Assembly: GCF_964340395.1 (NCBI RefSeq)
Contig: NC_135570.1
Span: forward strand, 17,838,821-17,902,820
DNA: 64,000 bases
Source: Glandiceps talaboti
Taxonomy: Eukaryota > Hemichordata > Enteropneusta > Spengelidae
Reading direction: 5' to 3'
The notes beneath the pieces were generated by a model, which searched no databases, had not been told where the DNA came from, and saw nothing but the letters and a program-made list of their open reading frames with translations. Both the position numbers and the translations under genes were made by a program. Each line of letters starts with the position of its first letter. Within the stretch, counting starts at the first letter, position 1. This document shows, piece by piece, positions 46,486-56,340 of this stretch.

Positions 46486-47948
46486 ATGTCTCAACAATCA
46501 ACCCAGCCACAGCAACCGATTAGACCACGCCAACAGGATGTACCAAGGCCAGAGGGTGGACAAGTACAAAGTGCACGTGGTATCCCTGCTCCGAGTTCGG
46601 CGTCTGCTCACATAGGACCACACCCTAATACAACTGATAATCCCTCGGTAAGTATATACGACTCTTGTAGTGGTTTTCTAAAAACTAATTTCGAATTGAT
46701 AATGACAACAAGAGTCCCGAATATCCCCGACACTTTACGGAAATTCGAGAAATAGTGTAAAATCAATGAACAAACCCATTCTGACGGTGTTGTATTGATA
46801 TAAAGTCAGTGTATGGAGTTGGGGGCTCATTGAAGTATAGCGTGAAAGTCAGGTGCCCCACTTTACATTAGATGAAAAGGCCCACGAAAGATAACAGGTG
46901 TCCAACGTCACCGGTATTAGAAGGTAAGTGTCTCTGCCCAAAGACTGTGGGTGTTACCAGGTGTGAAACACGTAACAATATGTAAATTGCATATAGATGT
47001 CCTGCTGTGAGTAACGGGGTTTATGATAATGATGTAGTACATTTGACAACGGCAATGATATGGTACTAGTATGTGTGTCCCGGGGAGAGACACGTATGAG
47101 ACACTTAGAACAGTGCAAGGGTGTCCTGTGGAGAGACACGTAAAAATAGCGCAGGGGTGTCCCGTGGAGAGACACGTAAAAATAGCGCAGGGGTGTCCTG
47201 TGGAGAGACACGTGAAATAGTACATGGGTGTCCCATTGAGAGACGCGTTAAATAGTACAGAGACAACTCGGCGTAGAATAGTACATGGGTGTCCCGGGGA
47301 GAGACACGTTCTAAAACAGTACATGGGGTGTCCTGTTGCTGAGACACGCAAAGAGTGCATGGTGCGCTAATTTTCGATAATATTCAAAGTATGGTGGCCC
47401 AATCGGCGTGATTTTTCGTTTTTGCATGTTCTTTGCAAAAATTTGGTGCCATATAATCTGAAACGTTGCCTTGTACCCTTTACAGGAAGCACAGCAGCAA
47501 CATGTACAACCTTTGTCTGTTAATCAGGTGGCAACACAACAAAGGGAGGCAGGTGAGAGGCTACAGAGAACTTTGGTCGAACTGCAGCTCTATGCCGAGA
47601 GAGATGAGGCGATTTTTCAGCCTGAGGAGGCCTTGGCCAGACTACAATTGGTAGCGGACGCTGCCCTTGAGGCACGATACCCAGAATACCCTAGATATAC
47701 AGCAATGTTGAAAGCACTAAGGAAGGAAAGGGATTCCCCAGCACTACCGACAATGTTTATGACGTTAATCAGAAATAAGGAGCAGGCAGACATTGTGGAG
47801 AAGATAGCAAAAGTCAAAAAGGCAGTGAGTCGGCCCTCGGTTGGAACATCAGGACGGCCCAAGCCCAAGACGACCCAAGTGCTGGACCTGTGGGAAAATG
47901 GGACATATCTCTCGACATTGCTATAGCAACACATCGCCATATCCTTGA
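46486..47948 (+). CDS. gag: DIRS-element Gag, apparently two exons, frameshifted before a CCHC knuckle
   Basis: Exon 1 (46486-46647, 54 codons, Gln/Pro-rich start MSQQSTQPQQPIRP) ends at CG|GTAAGT. Exon 2 begins at 47486 after a TTTACAG acceptor, in the same phase, and continues EAQQQHVQPLSVNQVATQQR with a helical, charged region to KVKKAVSRPS. After a 1-nt shift the frame reads CWTCGKMGHISRHC at 47880-47921, a perfect CX2CX4HX4C zinc knuckle, and ends at TGA 47946-47948. The knuckle shows that this is the capsid/nucleocapsid gene. The original frame instead runs to 47926 without the knuckle. Splicing is inferred from sites only. Confidence 0.72.
46648..47485 (+). other. Candidate 838-nt intron inside the DIRS-element gag
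   Basis: GTAAGT donor, TTGTACCCTTTACAG acceptor, phase 0 on both sides. It contains stops in all useful frames and a minisatellite at about 47050-47350 of roughly 36-bp units (gggtgtcctgtggagagaca, cgtaaaaatagcgcag). In each unit GTGTC and GACAC can pair. Confidence 0.6.
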
Positions 47949-48456
47949 AGAGATGATCGATGTGGGTCGGACAGGAGAGATAGAAGTGATAGATACAAAA
48001 GATAAACGGAACTGATCATGAAATAGAAAAAATAAAATGAAATAAAATAAAATAAATAAATAATGATGGAGGAGATGGATTGGAAGAAAATTAATGTCAT
48101 GGGTGTTCCCCTCTGTAAATGACAGAAATAAAGAATGATTATAAAGTGAAAACTCAATGTAGTTATTTGCATATGCGAATGTTCTGGAATGGAATACATG
48201 TGATTTGTAATGAATGATCGTGGATGTGAGATACTGTTTATATGACTAAGGCAGCCCTGGGGAGACCAGTAACTAAACCTGGTCTACCCCCCCCCCCCCC
48301 TAAAAAAACAAAACAAAAACAAAAACAAAACACCCCCAAAAAAAGGGCGCATTGGGGGTAATCTCGATACCCCTCAGAAAATGTCACTATTTCTAGCGGT
48401 CCCAGTGGAGGTCTATTTTGCATAACTCTAATGACTGGTATCTTCATAATTTACAG
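47949..48456. other. Region between gag and RT, possible second intron end
   Basis: AT-rich with a C12 run (48288-48299) and A/C-rich DNA. A candidate acceptor, ATAATTTACAG, ends at 48456, in phase with the RT frame. A possible donor is GTGAGT at 47825, also in phase. Whether RT is expressed by splicing is open. Confidence 0.4.
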
Positions 48457-49550
48457 TGGAACTACCAATTTCCAGATATTGCTAGGTGGGAAAAGAGTAT
48501 AACCTTTGACCCAAGGGAAGCAATGAAGGATGGACTACTTCGCAAGGTTAGCTGGACCGGGTGGGAAAATAATGGGAGACTTCCCCCCAGCATGGCCAGA
48601 CCCCACCCAAAACTGGTTGCAAGTGGTACGGTAAAAGCTTCAGCAAGACAATTGCTTTTCCGCGACCCTGGGTATTTTGTGGCGGGTCAGGTACATAAAC
48701 AAGTAGCACTATGGGATGAACTACTACAAGGTCAAGATCAGAGAAATCAAGTAATGAACTGGATAAAAAATGGGGTCTCAGTTTTTGACTTCATCGTCCC
48801 ATTTAAAGGGACATTTAGGGAAAAACCATATGACCATGCATTCCCACCACCAATCTACTTGCCGAATAATGCCAACTGTAATAAACACGTTGCATTCATC
48901 TCGAAAACACTACTAGAGAGAGTGAGAACGGGAGCAATCGAAGTGTGGGGGAGAATGGGAGAAGTACCACCTCCATATATTGTCATGCCCTTAACAGTTG
49001 AGCCCACAAAACCATGCCTATGTCATGACCAACGGTATATCAACAACTGGATGAGAGATGTACCATTTCAACTAGATCAGATAGTTAACTTGCCCCGATA
49101 TCTTCACAAGGGTCACTATCAAACAAAAATTGATGATAAATCTGGATATGACAATGTGAGCATGACACTAACAAGCAGAGCTATGATGGGTATACAGTGG
49201 GGAGGTTGGTGGCTTGTATATACAACCCTCCCCTTTGGCTGGAAATGTTCACCGTTTGTTTACCAGACCATGGGACTCTGTGTGATGAACGAAATAAGAA
49301 AATATGGCGTACCCTCCTCGCTCTATATTGATGACAGGCATGCAGGACAGTTAATAATAAACAATACATGGTCCAACAAGGAAAAGGCTGATGCCGCCTG
49401 TTATATTATGTGTTACATAGTAAATTCTCTCGGTTACTTCGTGGGTCTAGACAAGTGTACCTTCATCCCAGTCACAGTTATAGAGTTCTTAGGTTTTCTG
49501 GTAGACACCATACGCCAAGGGTTTGCAATCCCGTTATCAAAAAAAACAAA
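48457..49550 (+). CDS. pol: DIRS-element reverse transcriptase, ends at a frameshift
   Basis: The frame is open from the ATG at 48418 or from the acceptor at 48457. The N-terminal part reads WNYQFPDIARWEKSITFD. RT motifs: KPCLCHDQRYINNWM, the IDDKSGYDNVSM box (first catalytic Asp), LPFGWKCSPFVYQTMG, and the catalytic LYIDDRHAGQ (about 49321-49350). These are the DIRS/Ngaro variants of the RT motifs. The frame shifts in a run of eight A bases near 49539-49546, after which the expected continuation (RENILREKHISM, LQRFVGKCVAF) lies in the next frame. Confidence 0.88.
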
Positions 49551-50653
49551 AATTTCTCGAAATCAGAGAAAATATCCTCAGAGAAAAACACATCTCAATG
49601 AAAACACTCCAAAGGTTCGTGGGAAAGTGTGTGGCGTTCACCTTAGTCATCCCAGCATCTAGGTTGTATATACGTCAAATGTCGGCAGAAATATCGTAGG
49701 CTGAAAAGGCATCAGCAACAAAAATCCCCATATCGAGAGACCTGGCGGACGAAATAAAATTTTGGAGATGTATAGATGATGGGAAGGACTGGTTGCCATG
49801 GATACAAGAGAAACATACATCAATCTCGATAGCTACCGACGCATCGATGTCGGGATGGGGAGGCACAGTTTCAACAGGAGGGCAAACCATAGAGATAGGT
49901 GACTACTGGCCAAATCATAGCTTGGGTAAGTCCATAGCCTACAAAGAAACCGAGGCATTGACATGTGTATTAAAAGCGTTTGAAGAAAAAGTTACAGGAA
50001 GAAGGGTAAATGCACAGGTAGACAACAAAGTCCTAATTGCCTGTTGGGAAAATGTGGGAAGTAGGAACGCCAACCTAAACAGCGCCACCAAGCGACTATT
50101 TGAAACCGTAACAGAACTAGATGTACATCTCAAGCTGTCATATATCGTATCGAGTAATAACCCAGCAGACAGACCCTCCCGAAAACTATGTGCGGGAGAT
50201 GCAAAACTCCTCCCACGGCTATGGAAAGTTATAGAGGAAAGGTTTGGCGGAACCAGTGGGCATTCTATTGATCTCATGGCACTCGATTCGAATACCCAGA
50301 AAAACGGGCAACCTCTGAAACACTTCACCCCCTGGGAGACACCGGGGTCACACGGGGTTGACGTCTTCACTCAGAACACACAAGGCGAGAATTGCTATGT
50401 CTACCCACCATTCCAACTCATAGGGCCAATTATAAAGTTTCTTGAGGAACGAAATGCACTTGTCACAATTGTTGTGCCAAAAACATCACCCCGACTGTAC
50501 TGGTGGCCACTCCTGAAAAGAAGGGCAATTGGGTGTTTACGACTGGTATCCGCCGGTGAGACAGCATTTGAAGTGCCAATGAAAACCAAGGGTTGGATAC
50601 GGATGACATCATTTTATGACATGTACACCTTCAGACTTGATTTCCAACACTAA
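49551..50653 (+). CDS. pol: DIRS-element connection, RNase H and C-terminal region, with one in-frame TAG
   Basis: Continuation of RT after the frameshift. The frame is cut once by TAG at 49697-49699 and then open to TAA at 50651-50653. RNase H residues: ATDASMSGWGG (Asp), ETEALTCVLKAF (Glu), QVDNKVLIACW (Asp), NPADRPSR. The C-terminal part, HSIDLMALDSN ... GVDVFTQ ... CYVYPPFQLIGPIIKFL, is the conserved DIRS-order extension; the YPPF box recalls the NPPF of Dam-like methyltransferases, but I cannot show a working methyltransferase. A run of about 26 A bases follows at 50719-50742. Confidence 0.82.
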
Positions 50654-50787
50654 CTTCTTCAGCGGTGATTATGACATTACAACCATGTACCAAACCAGTT
50701 AAGCTTACGCGAATACAAAAAAAAAAAAAAAAAAAAAAAAAACGAAGAAAAATTCTCGTGGATACGATACTAATAGTAAAAGTATGA

Positions 50788-52131
50788 CTTTGTCTACGGG
50801 GCGATAAACTGGTAGGGGCACCACGACTATGGCTACCAGCAGTTCGCTGTAAAGAATGTCAATATCCAAATGACATAGGTCACAACTATTGTCAACAATG
50901 TGGAAGTGCTAGCAATACTGGTCTGACACAAGTACAAGTAGAAAATATGCCGAAAATCGATATGGAAGTACTGGATGAAAGATTTCAAGAAATAAGCCAA
51001 CAAATCCAATCCAAACCGTATACCACGAGAAAAGTTCGCCTACAACAAGAAATTGAAGCATTCTTGGGGGGCATGACGCCTCAAAAGCCCATCATTGCAG
51101 CATCACCTACAGATATTGTAAAATTCCTGATATGGAAAGACAGACATGGTCGGTCGGTGCTTCATAGGGACAACTGTATCGAAACCAAAGACCAACCTTG
51201 CGAATGCCCTAAACGATTGGCCTTTAAAACGGTAGACTCATACATCGGACAGATACGATCAATATTTGAAAATATTGGAAGAGGGGGTGAGTGGGACTGT
51301 AGACTGGGAATAGGAAACCCCGCTGCCAGCAAAATAGTCAAAGACTATCTGAAAGTCGTCACTGAGGAACAGATGAAAGCTAACATGCTCCCCAAGCAAG
51401 CAGTCCCAATACTGGTGGAAAAAATCGACAAGATAGTTGGATATGTTGATTCTGAGATACCAGAACATATAAACCAGAACCCATTCCACTCATTCGTGCT
51501 GGCTAGAGATAAGGCTCTCCTCCTCACTCTCATGTACACAGGGGACAGGGCAAGTGACCTACTGACGAATGTAAAAACAGAAGATATAACAGCTCTGCCG
51601 AATGGGGGCCTCATACTGAACCATGTATGGGGGAAAACACTCAGAGATGGAAGCGTTCGCCTCGTCACAATCTTACCAAACAAAACGATTAAGCTATGCC
51701 CAGTCATGGCAATCCGTCAATATTTTGACCTTAGTATGTCAATCGGTGTTATCCTTTCACCAGGTTTCTTATTTAGATCCACCAATAGGGAAAAGAAAGT
51801 CATTAACATACCGATGACCACAAACACGGCAAATGCGAGGCTGCAATCATACCTACGAAAGCTTGGCATATTCCAATTAGAAACCATCCATGGATTTAGA
51901 AGCTCTTGCGCAATTGCACTGGCACTTTCAGGCACCCCAATGTCAGAAATCATGCAACACAATGGTTGGAAATCTCGAAAAACTGCCTCATACTACATGC
52001 AACTGGCAAAGGTTATGCTACCTACATCTACAGCAATGACACTGAAAGACGCCACACTCGAAGAAATACAAGACACGTTTAGACACTGCAACGAACTCAG
52101 AGGAGCATCGCAAGCCTTTCCTTATAACTGA
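50788..52131 (+). CDS. DIRS-element tyrosine recombinase with N-terminal zinc-ribbon-like motif
   Basis: Integrates circular cDNA by strand exchange. The first ATG is at 50947 (394 codons), but the same frame is open back to a TGA at 50785-50787. That part encodes CKECQYPNDIGHNYCQQCG (two CX2C pairs), so the real protein probably starts earlier, by splicing or a non-ATG start. Numbering from the ATG, catalytic residues appear as R201 (TGDRASDLL), H315 and R318 (HGFRSS), H338/W341 (HNGW) and a Tyr at 349-350 (ASYYMQ). The stop is TGA at 52129-52131. The frame is intact. A run of about 28 A bases follows at 52144-52171. Confidence 0.9.
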   Translation, partial: LCLRGDKLVGAPRLWLPAVRCKECQYPNDIGHNYCQQCGSASNTGLTQVQVENMPKIDMEVLDERFQEISQQIQSKPYTTRKVRLQQEIEAFLGGMTPQKPIIAASPTDIVKFLIWKDRHGRSVLHRDNCIETKDQPCECPKRLAFKTVDSYIGQIRSIFENIGRGGEWDCRLGIGNPAASKIVKDYLKVVTEEQMKANMLPKQAVPILVEKIDKIVGYVDSEIPEHINQNPFHSFVLARDKALLLTLMYTGDRASDLLTNVKTEDITALPNGGLILNHVWGKTLRDGSVRLVTILPNKTIKLCPVMAIRQYFDLSMSIGVILSPGFLFRSTNREKKVINIPMTTNTANARLQSYLRKLGIFQLETIHGFRSSCAIALALSGTPMSEIMQHNGWKSRKTASYYMQLAKVMLPTSTAMTLKDATLEEIQDTFRHCNELRGASQAFPYN

Positions 52132-52137
52132 TAAGCC

Positions 52138-52172
<35 letters not shown>

Positions 52173-52398
52173 CATGCGCTACGGGAAGACGGGATGGACA
52201 GAGGAGTTATCACAAGGCCACGTACATATGTGGTGACCCGATCATAGCTACTGTACACTATAACATAAAGCAATAAAATAGATATAACATTTCCCTCTAC
52301 ATGGAGGTAGTACAGTGTGAATAGTGGAATGATTGATGAGGAGTAGAGTGTTTGGTATATGTGTGGGCAATAGCTAAGAAACATAGGGAATGGGCATG

Positions 52399-52462
52399 GG
52401 ACCCTCAGACACTCCACAACTAAATCAATCAAAACAACACTATGCAGTGGGGATAGGGAACT
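52399..52462 (+). repeat. Split direct repeat B1
   Basis: 64 bp from GGACCCTCAGACACTCC to GGGAACT, matching B2 (52694-52757) except for two substitutions (caatcaaaac/caatcgaaac, ctatgc/ctacgc). It contains the near-palindrome CACTATGCAGTG (52438-52449). Confidence 0.92.
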
Positions 52463-52479
52463 ATCTACACTACGTAGTG
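52438..52479. other. Dyad-symmetric B1A2 junction, candidate recombinase site
   Basis: Order: CACTATGCAGTG, GG, GATAG, GGAA, CTATC, TA, CACTACGTAGTG. GATAG and CTATC are inverted around a four-base centre, and the outer 12-mers are themselves palindromic. This equals the expected joint of the element's right end (B) and left end (A), and includes the ACT found at both outer termini. Confidence 0.75.
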
Positions 52480-52572
52480 ATTGGCTGAGACCATATGAAT
52501 ATACATGAGATAGGGGTATATAATTGGAGAACCCAAACACCCAGATGTCACATCACATGGAGGAGGGAAAAC
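52460..52572 (+). repeat. Split direct repeat A2
   Basis: 113 bp copy of A1 with one difference. It overlaps the end of B1 by the shared ACT. Confidence 0.92.
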
Positions 52573-52693
52573 GCCCGCCCACCCACCCAGCCTTGATACA
52601 ATGCATAGTACTACATCATGCTAATGAACATATAGCACCGTGAGGAGCTTATTATCCCTACCCTATTGCGTTAACATGGGGGACCAGACCTCT

Positions 52694-52757
52694 GGACCCT
52701 CAGACACTCCACAACTAAATCAATCGAAACAACACTACGCAGTGGGGATAGGGAACT
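52694..52757 (+). repeat. Split direct repeat B2, right end of the DIRS-order element
   Basis: 64 bp copy of B1, ending GGGAACT. Host sequence gtgtgcatgtctgttact follows. CACTACGCAGTG lies at 52733-52744. Confidence 0.92.
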
Positions 52758-53330
52758 GTGTGCATGTCTGTTACTGTACATGTAACAATATCAGTAAGTA
52801 TCAAATCTTGTATCGTCTTTACTTTAATTTATTTGAACCGAACAATCTTCAGAGGAATTAGTGTGGCGTAGACATTCACTGGTAAAAAAGTCAAAAATGA
52901 TTCACGCAATACTCAACTTCCAAACACTTACGGCACTGGTGAAATGACCCAATATATGTTATCAATTTCACTTTGCACATCAGTCGTCTGCTATGAAAAA
53001 AAATCCTACCGAACACTAACTGTACGTACATGTAATTACGTTATGTTGAGAACTAGCTGCATTTATTTGCAGATTAATTACGTGACGCCATCTGACTTGC
53101 ACATGTAAAAAGGGACGGGTTCCCCCAGTCACCCCATTACTTTTCCGAGTACATTCACATTCAGTCTCAGTAAAAAAACTTCAAGATGGAAATATCGTAA
53201 AATTAAAACCTGAGGACAAGTACCTAAAATGTAGACATCAATAGCAACTTTTACACAAACCATATATTCACAGATACATGTACCTCCAATGCTCACAGCG
53301 TTTGAACTTTTATGGCTGTGATGCTCGCAT
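52758..53330. other. Right flank of the DIRS-order element, nothing recognised
   Basis: AT-rich sequence with no supported gene. Confidence 0.45.
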
Positions 53331-53339
53331 GTCGGCCTA

Positions 53340-54260
53340 AATGTACCGTTAAAACTTATAATCGAGAGTCAATACAAAGGAAATCCACAAAATCTGAAGA
53401 GAATATAATTTACGCAAATTACGGTGCTATCTTGGCAACAACCTCTTTGATAGCAGTAAATACGGTGGCGAAGACATCGTGTGCTAAACATAAGGTATCT
53501 TTTCAGATAACGAAAACGTATCTCACACGTGTTAAATTTTGGGCAATAAGGTGGTTGAAATAGCAAATTAATGAGTCTCGTCCTCCTAATAATATTTCGC
53601 GTAAGTTTGGCTCTGCAATTCGACGGTTAGGAAAACCTAAAAGTAGCAACATTTTGAAACAGCGTTTTCAGTGTGACCTCGGCCATTTGCGTTACCGCTG
53701 GAGAAATTGTAGGGATTGCTTCCAGTCAAACATCGGAACGGAAAAAGGTACAAAAACAGAGGAAAGAACCCCAAAATCACAGTACACGCTACAGTTATTG
53801 CAGTTAGTCTGTATAAGACATAGTTTGAGTGAACCACGTAAACGTTACATGGAAGGCCGATTCATTGAAGGGATGATGTGGTGTGGTACATCAATAATAA
53901 TAACAATATTTATGATTTGTTGCCGACTTCAATGGTTTTTTTTATACATAGGTGGTTCTGAATAAAGATTAGCAAGCTTACCAAAGTGTGATAGTAAAGT
54001 TGAGTATATAAATACAAATATGTTTATGCCAACTTATAACCAGTACATGAAATGGTTTCTTCTGGACAAAGTTTTATGACTTCACCCACGGTGCTACACA
54101 CCACTGTTCTAATAAACAAGAAAGGCCTAAGTACGCGGTGACATCAGTTTACAATATAAACATGTGGCTCGGTAATTGTCATCGAATTCTCAATATTGCG
54201 CACTAATTAGCTGGCAACATCGGTAATTTGCTGTCCGGGGAAATTAGTGCAATGACTGTA
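53340..54260 (-). pseudogene. Second copy of the 36.5-38.2 kb repeat, inverted, with DDE-transposase-like fragment
   Basis: The stretch 53575-54250 is collinear with the reverse complement of about 37190-38000 without the fold-back insertion. On the minus strand, 53566-53480 reads LFQPPYCPKFNTCE and then RFRYLKRYL, which resembles the PPYSPxLNPxE motif near the catalytic Glu of Tc1/mariner-IS630 DDE transposases. The frame then shifts (LAHDVFATVF continues in another frame). It suggests that the family is a decayed DNA transposon. Confidence 0.55.
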
Positions 54261-54499
54261 ATACACCGATTGAGGGCGCTTACACCGACGTAAAGCGTTC
54301 ACACCTACAACTTAATACAAGCTAATCCTTGCCTCCGGAGGATCTGCGGAGCTGAATCGACCAAAACCTCCGCAGTAAAATAATCCACAGATTCTCCGGA
54401 GTCGACCATTCACACACGCAAATTACCTCCAGAGTTAATTTAAGTCACTGATTCTATGGAGAATAGGTCCTAGTGTGAACGGAGTATAATAGGGTTACC

Positions 54500-54815
54500 A
54501 ATTCATTGTTTCCTGAAGTACCATTAACAGCTTGGCGTCGTGATACCAGTCTTCGAGATATGGTGGTCCATACAGAACAACATGAATTGGAATTTAATGC
54601 TGGTTCATTTCCATGCAATCATACTCGATGTGGTACATGTCATTTCATTATTAATACTAATCATGTTTTTGGCCCTAAGAACAGTGTGCCTGTTACGAGT
54701 ACATTTACTTGTATTAGTACTAAAACTAATGTAGTATATTGCACGACGTATCTATGCATTTTATTACCAACGATCACAGTGTCCTTGATGACAACAATGT
54801 GTTGATTTGTGACCT
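54500..54815 (+). pseudogene. Penelope-like element linker fragment with internal deletion
   Basis: Reads PLTAWRRDTSLRDMVVHTEQ, then FPCNHTRCGTCHFI and FTCISTKTNVVYC, the region between RT and GIY-YIG in Penelope elements. After VVYC it jumps to gtatctatgcattttattac, which in the other copy (35808) lies inside the nuclease; about 75 bp including the YIG motif are deleted. A stop follows. Confidence 0.8.
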
Positions 54816-54879
54816 TTGACAGTTAGATTTCTCTAAACTTAGGAAATACTTGTTGTTTTTTCCCCCCAGTTCATACCAA

Positions 54880-55440
54880 TTACATCTTGATCTGATAATA
54901 CACCTCTCTGTAACATGATCCATTTCCATCTGAAGTTCCTCTCTGGAACTTAGACATCTCGGGTCTGGGGTCGGTTGTCAACAAATCCTCCATTTCCTGT
55001 ATTTTATGTTCAAGTTTATCAATCTTTTCTCTTCTTTCCTTAGCTTTCTTTTTCTATACTCCATACAGACCTTTTTAGTTTTAAATTTCACCCAGTCCCA
55101 CTCCATCCCAGGGTCAAGCAACTCTGGATTACTTGTCCATTGTGTAAGGTTTTCTTCCATTAGTTCAATATAATCTGAATCTCTCAGGAGAGTGTTATTA
55201 AACTTCCAGTATGATGGGCCTCTTTTTGTCTCTTCCCATTTCATTAACAACACTACAGCCGAGTGGTCTGAACATACCCACGGTACTTTCGATGCCCCAG
55301 TTATTACTGACTGTAAATTATCACTTGTCAGAAAATAATCAATTCTGCTCATTACCAATTTAGGGTGGAATCGCTTCCATGTGAATGTTTTCTTATCTTC
55401 ACAACTTGGTTCAGTCTTTCATCACAAAATCTCCAAATGT
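54880..55440 (-). pseudogene. Minus-strand LINE ORF2 fragment, endonuclease to RT linker
   Basis: Reading from 55440: KTFTWKRFHPKLVMSRIDYF, LTSDNL, VCSDHSAVVLLM (the SDH catalytic motif of APE-type endonucleases) and GPSYWKFNNTLLRDSDYIEL, then a charged linker (KVCMEYRKRKLRKEEKRLIN). This matches L1/Tx1-type elements. The RT is missing, so it is a truncated remnant. Confidence 0.8.
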
Positions 55441-56301
55441 GAACACATACATTTGAATACAAGTTGACACGATCATTGACTCCATACTGTATATTATTGT
55501 TTGTACTGGGATTTTATCTAAAATATTGTCTGCTTCAAATTCTCCAACTCATCTGCCAACATGATGTGCGTATATGCGTACGTACGTATTTCCGGGTCCC
55601 AGTGCAAGACTCATGACAATTTCAATGTTATTGACCTTGAATATAGTTGGAAATATGTGTCACGGTCACGGTATCTGCGATTGTTACAGGAATATTGATA
55701 TTATTATCCAGAATTTCTCAGTCGGGAGGCTTGCTGACCAGTGTACGCGTGATAAAGATGGTGACTGTTATACTCTGCGCGCGCAAGGTGACTGACATCA
55801 CTAGAATGTAATACAATGTAGAAATTATCTTTTATCACATGCACTGCATTTATGTGTGTATACACGTATGCAGCGGTGCAGTTACACACATTATCATGAT
55901 TATATACAAGCGAGATTGCCAATGATAGCAACCAATTCACTAGGCTATTGTTTACATGACTTTGCCAAACGACTAGGAATAATCAGTAATTTACAAGTTG
56001 CTAAAATTTACACGAAGTTGACTTAAAAACAGAAAGGGGCATTGCAAATATTTTGTAATGCATGCGTAGTCCGGATTGTTTGTCTTGCTTTCAAGCAGAC
56101 TACCGAGAGTTGATTGCTTTTCTTCTGATACAATAACATGTACCACTGACGCAGTCAATGTAAAAAGACGCAACGATGATGTTGCCATTGTTGTGTCTAC
56201 CTGGAAAATTACATACATCACGGCGAAAACACGTTCATATGGACATAGCACAGTGCAGTGAATATGTCACACTCCCACGTCAAAAATCAAAACAAAATGA
56301 A

Positions 56302-56340
<39 letters not shown>

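Larger units (their letters stand above)
46330..52757 (+). mobile_element. DIRS-order tyrosine-recombinase retrotransposon with split direct repeats (PAT/Ngaro type)
   Basis: 6428 bp arranged A1 (46330-46442), ORFs, B1 (52399-52462), A2 (52460-52572), B2 (52694-52757). A1/A2 and B1/B2 are near-identical direct repeats, the terminal arrangement known for PAT- and Ngaro-type DIRS elements. Coding order is gag, RT-RNase H, tyrosine recombinase; no integrase or protease is present. Both ends finish in the trinucleotide ACT (46330-46332 and 52755-52757) with no longer target duplication, as expected when a circular cDNA is joined by a tyrosine recombinase. A frameshift and a stop in the RT/RNase H frame and a frameshift in gag argue that this copy is inactive, unless they are sequencing errors. 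Confidence 0.9.

Noticed and set aside
46917-47360. Minus-strand ORFs inside the DIRS-element gag intron
   Set aside because: They track the 36-bp minisatellite and lie antisense in an inferred intron.
50719-50742. Poly(A) run as evidence of a processed retrogene
   Set aside because: It lies inside the DIRS-order element between two of its ORFs, with no target duplication around it.
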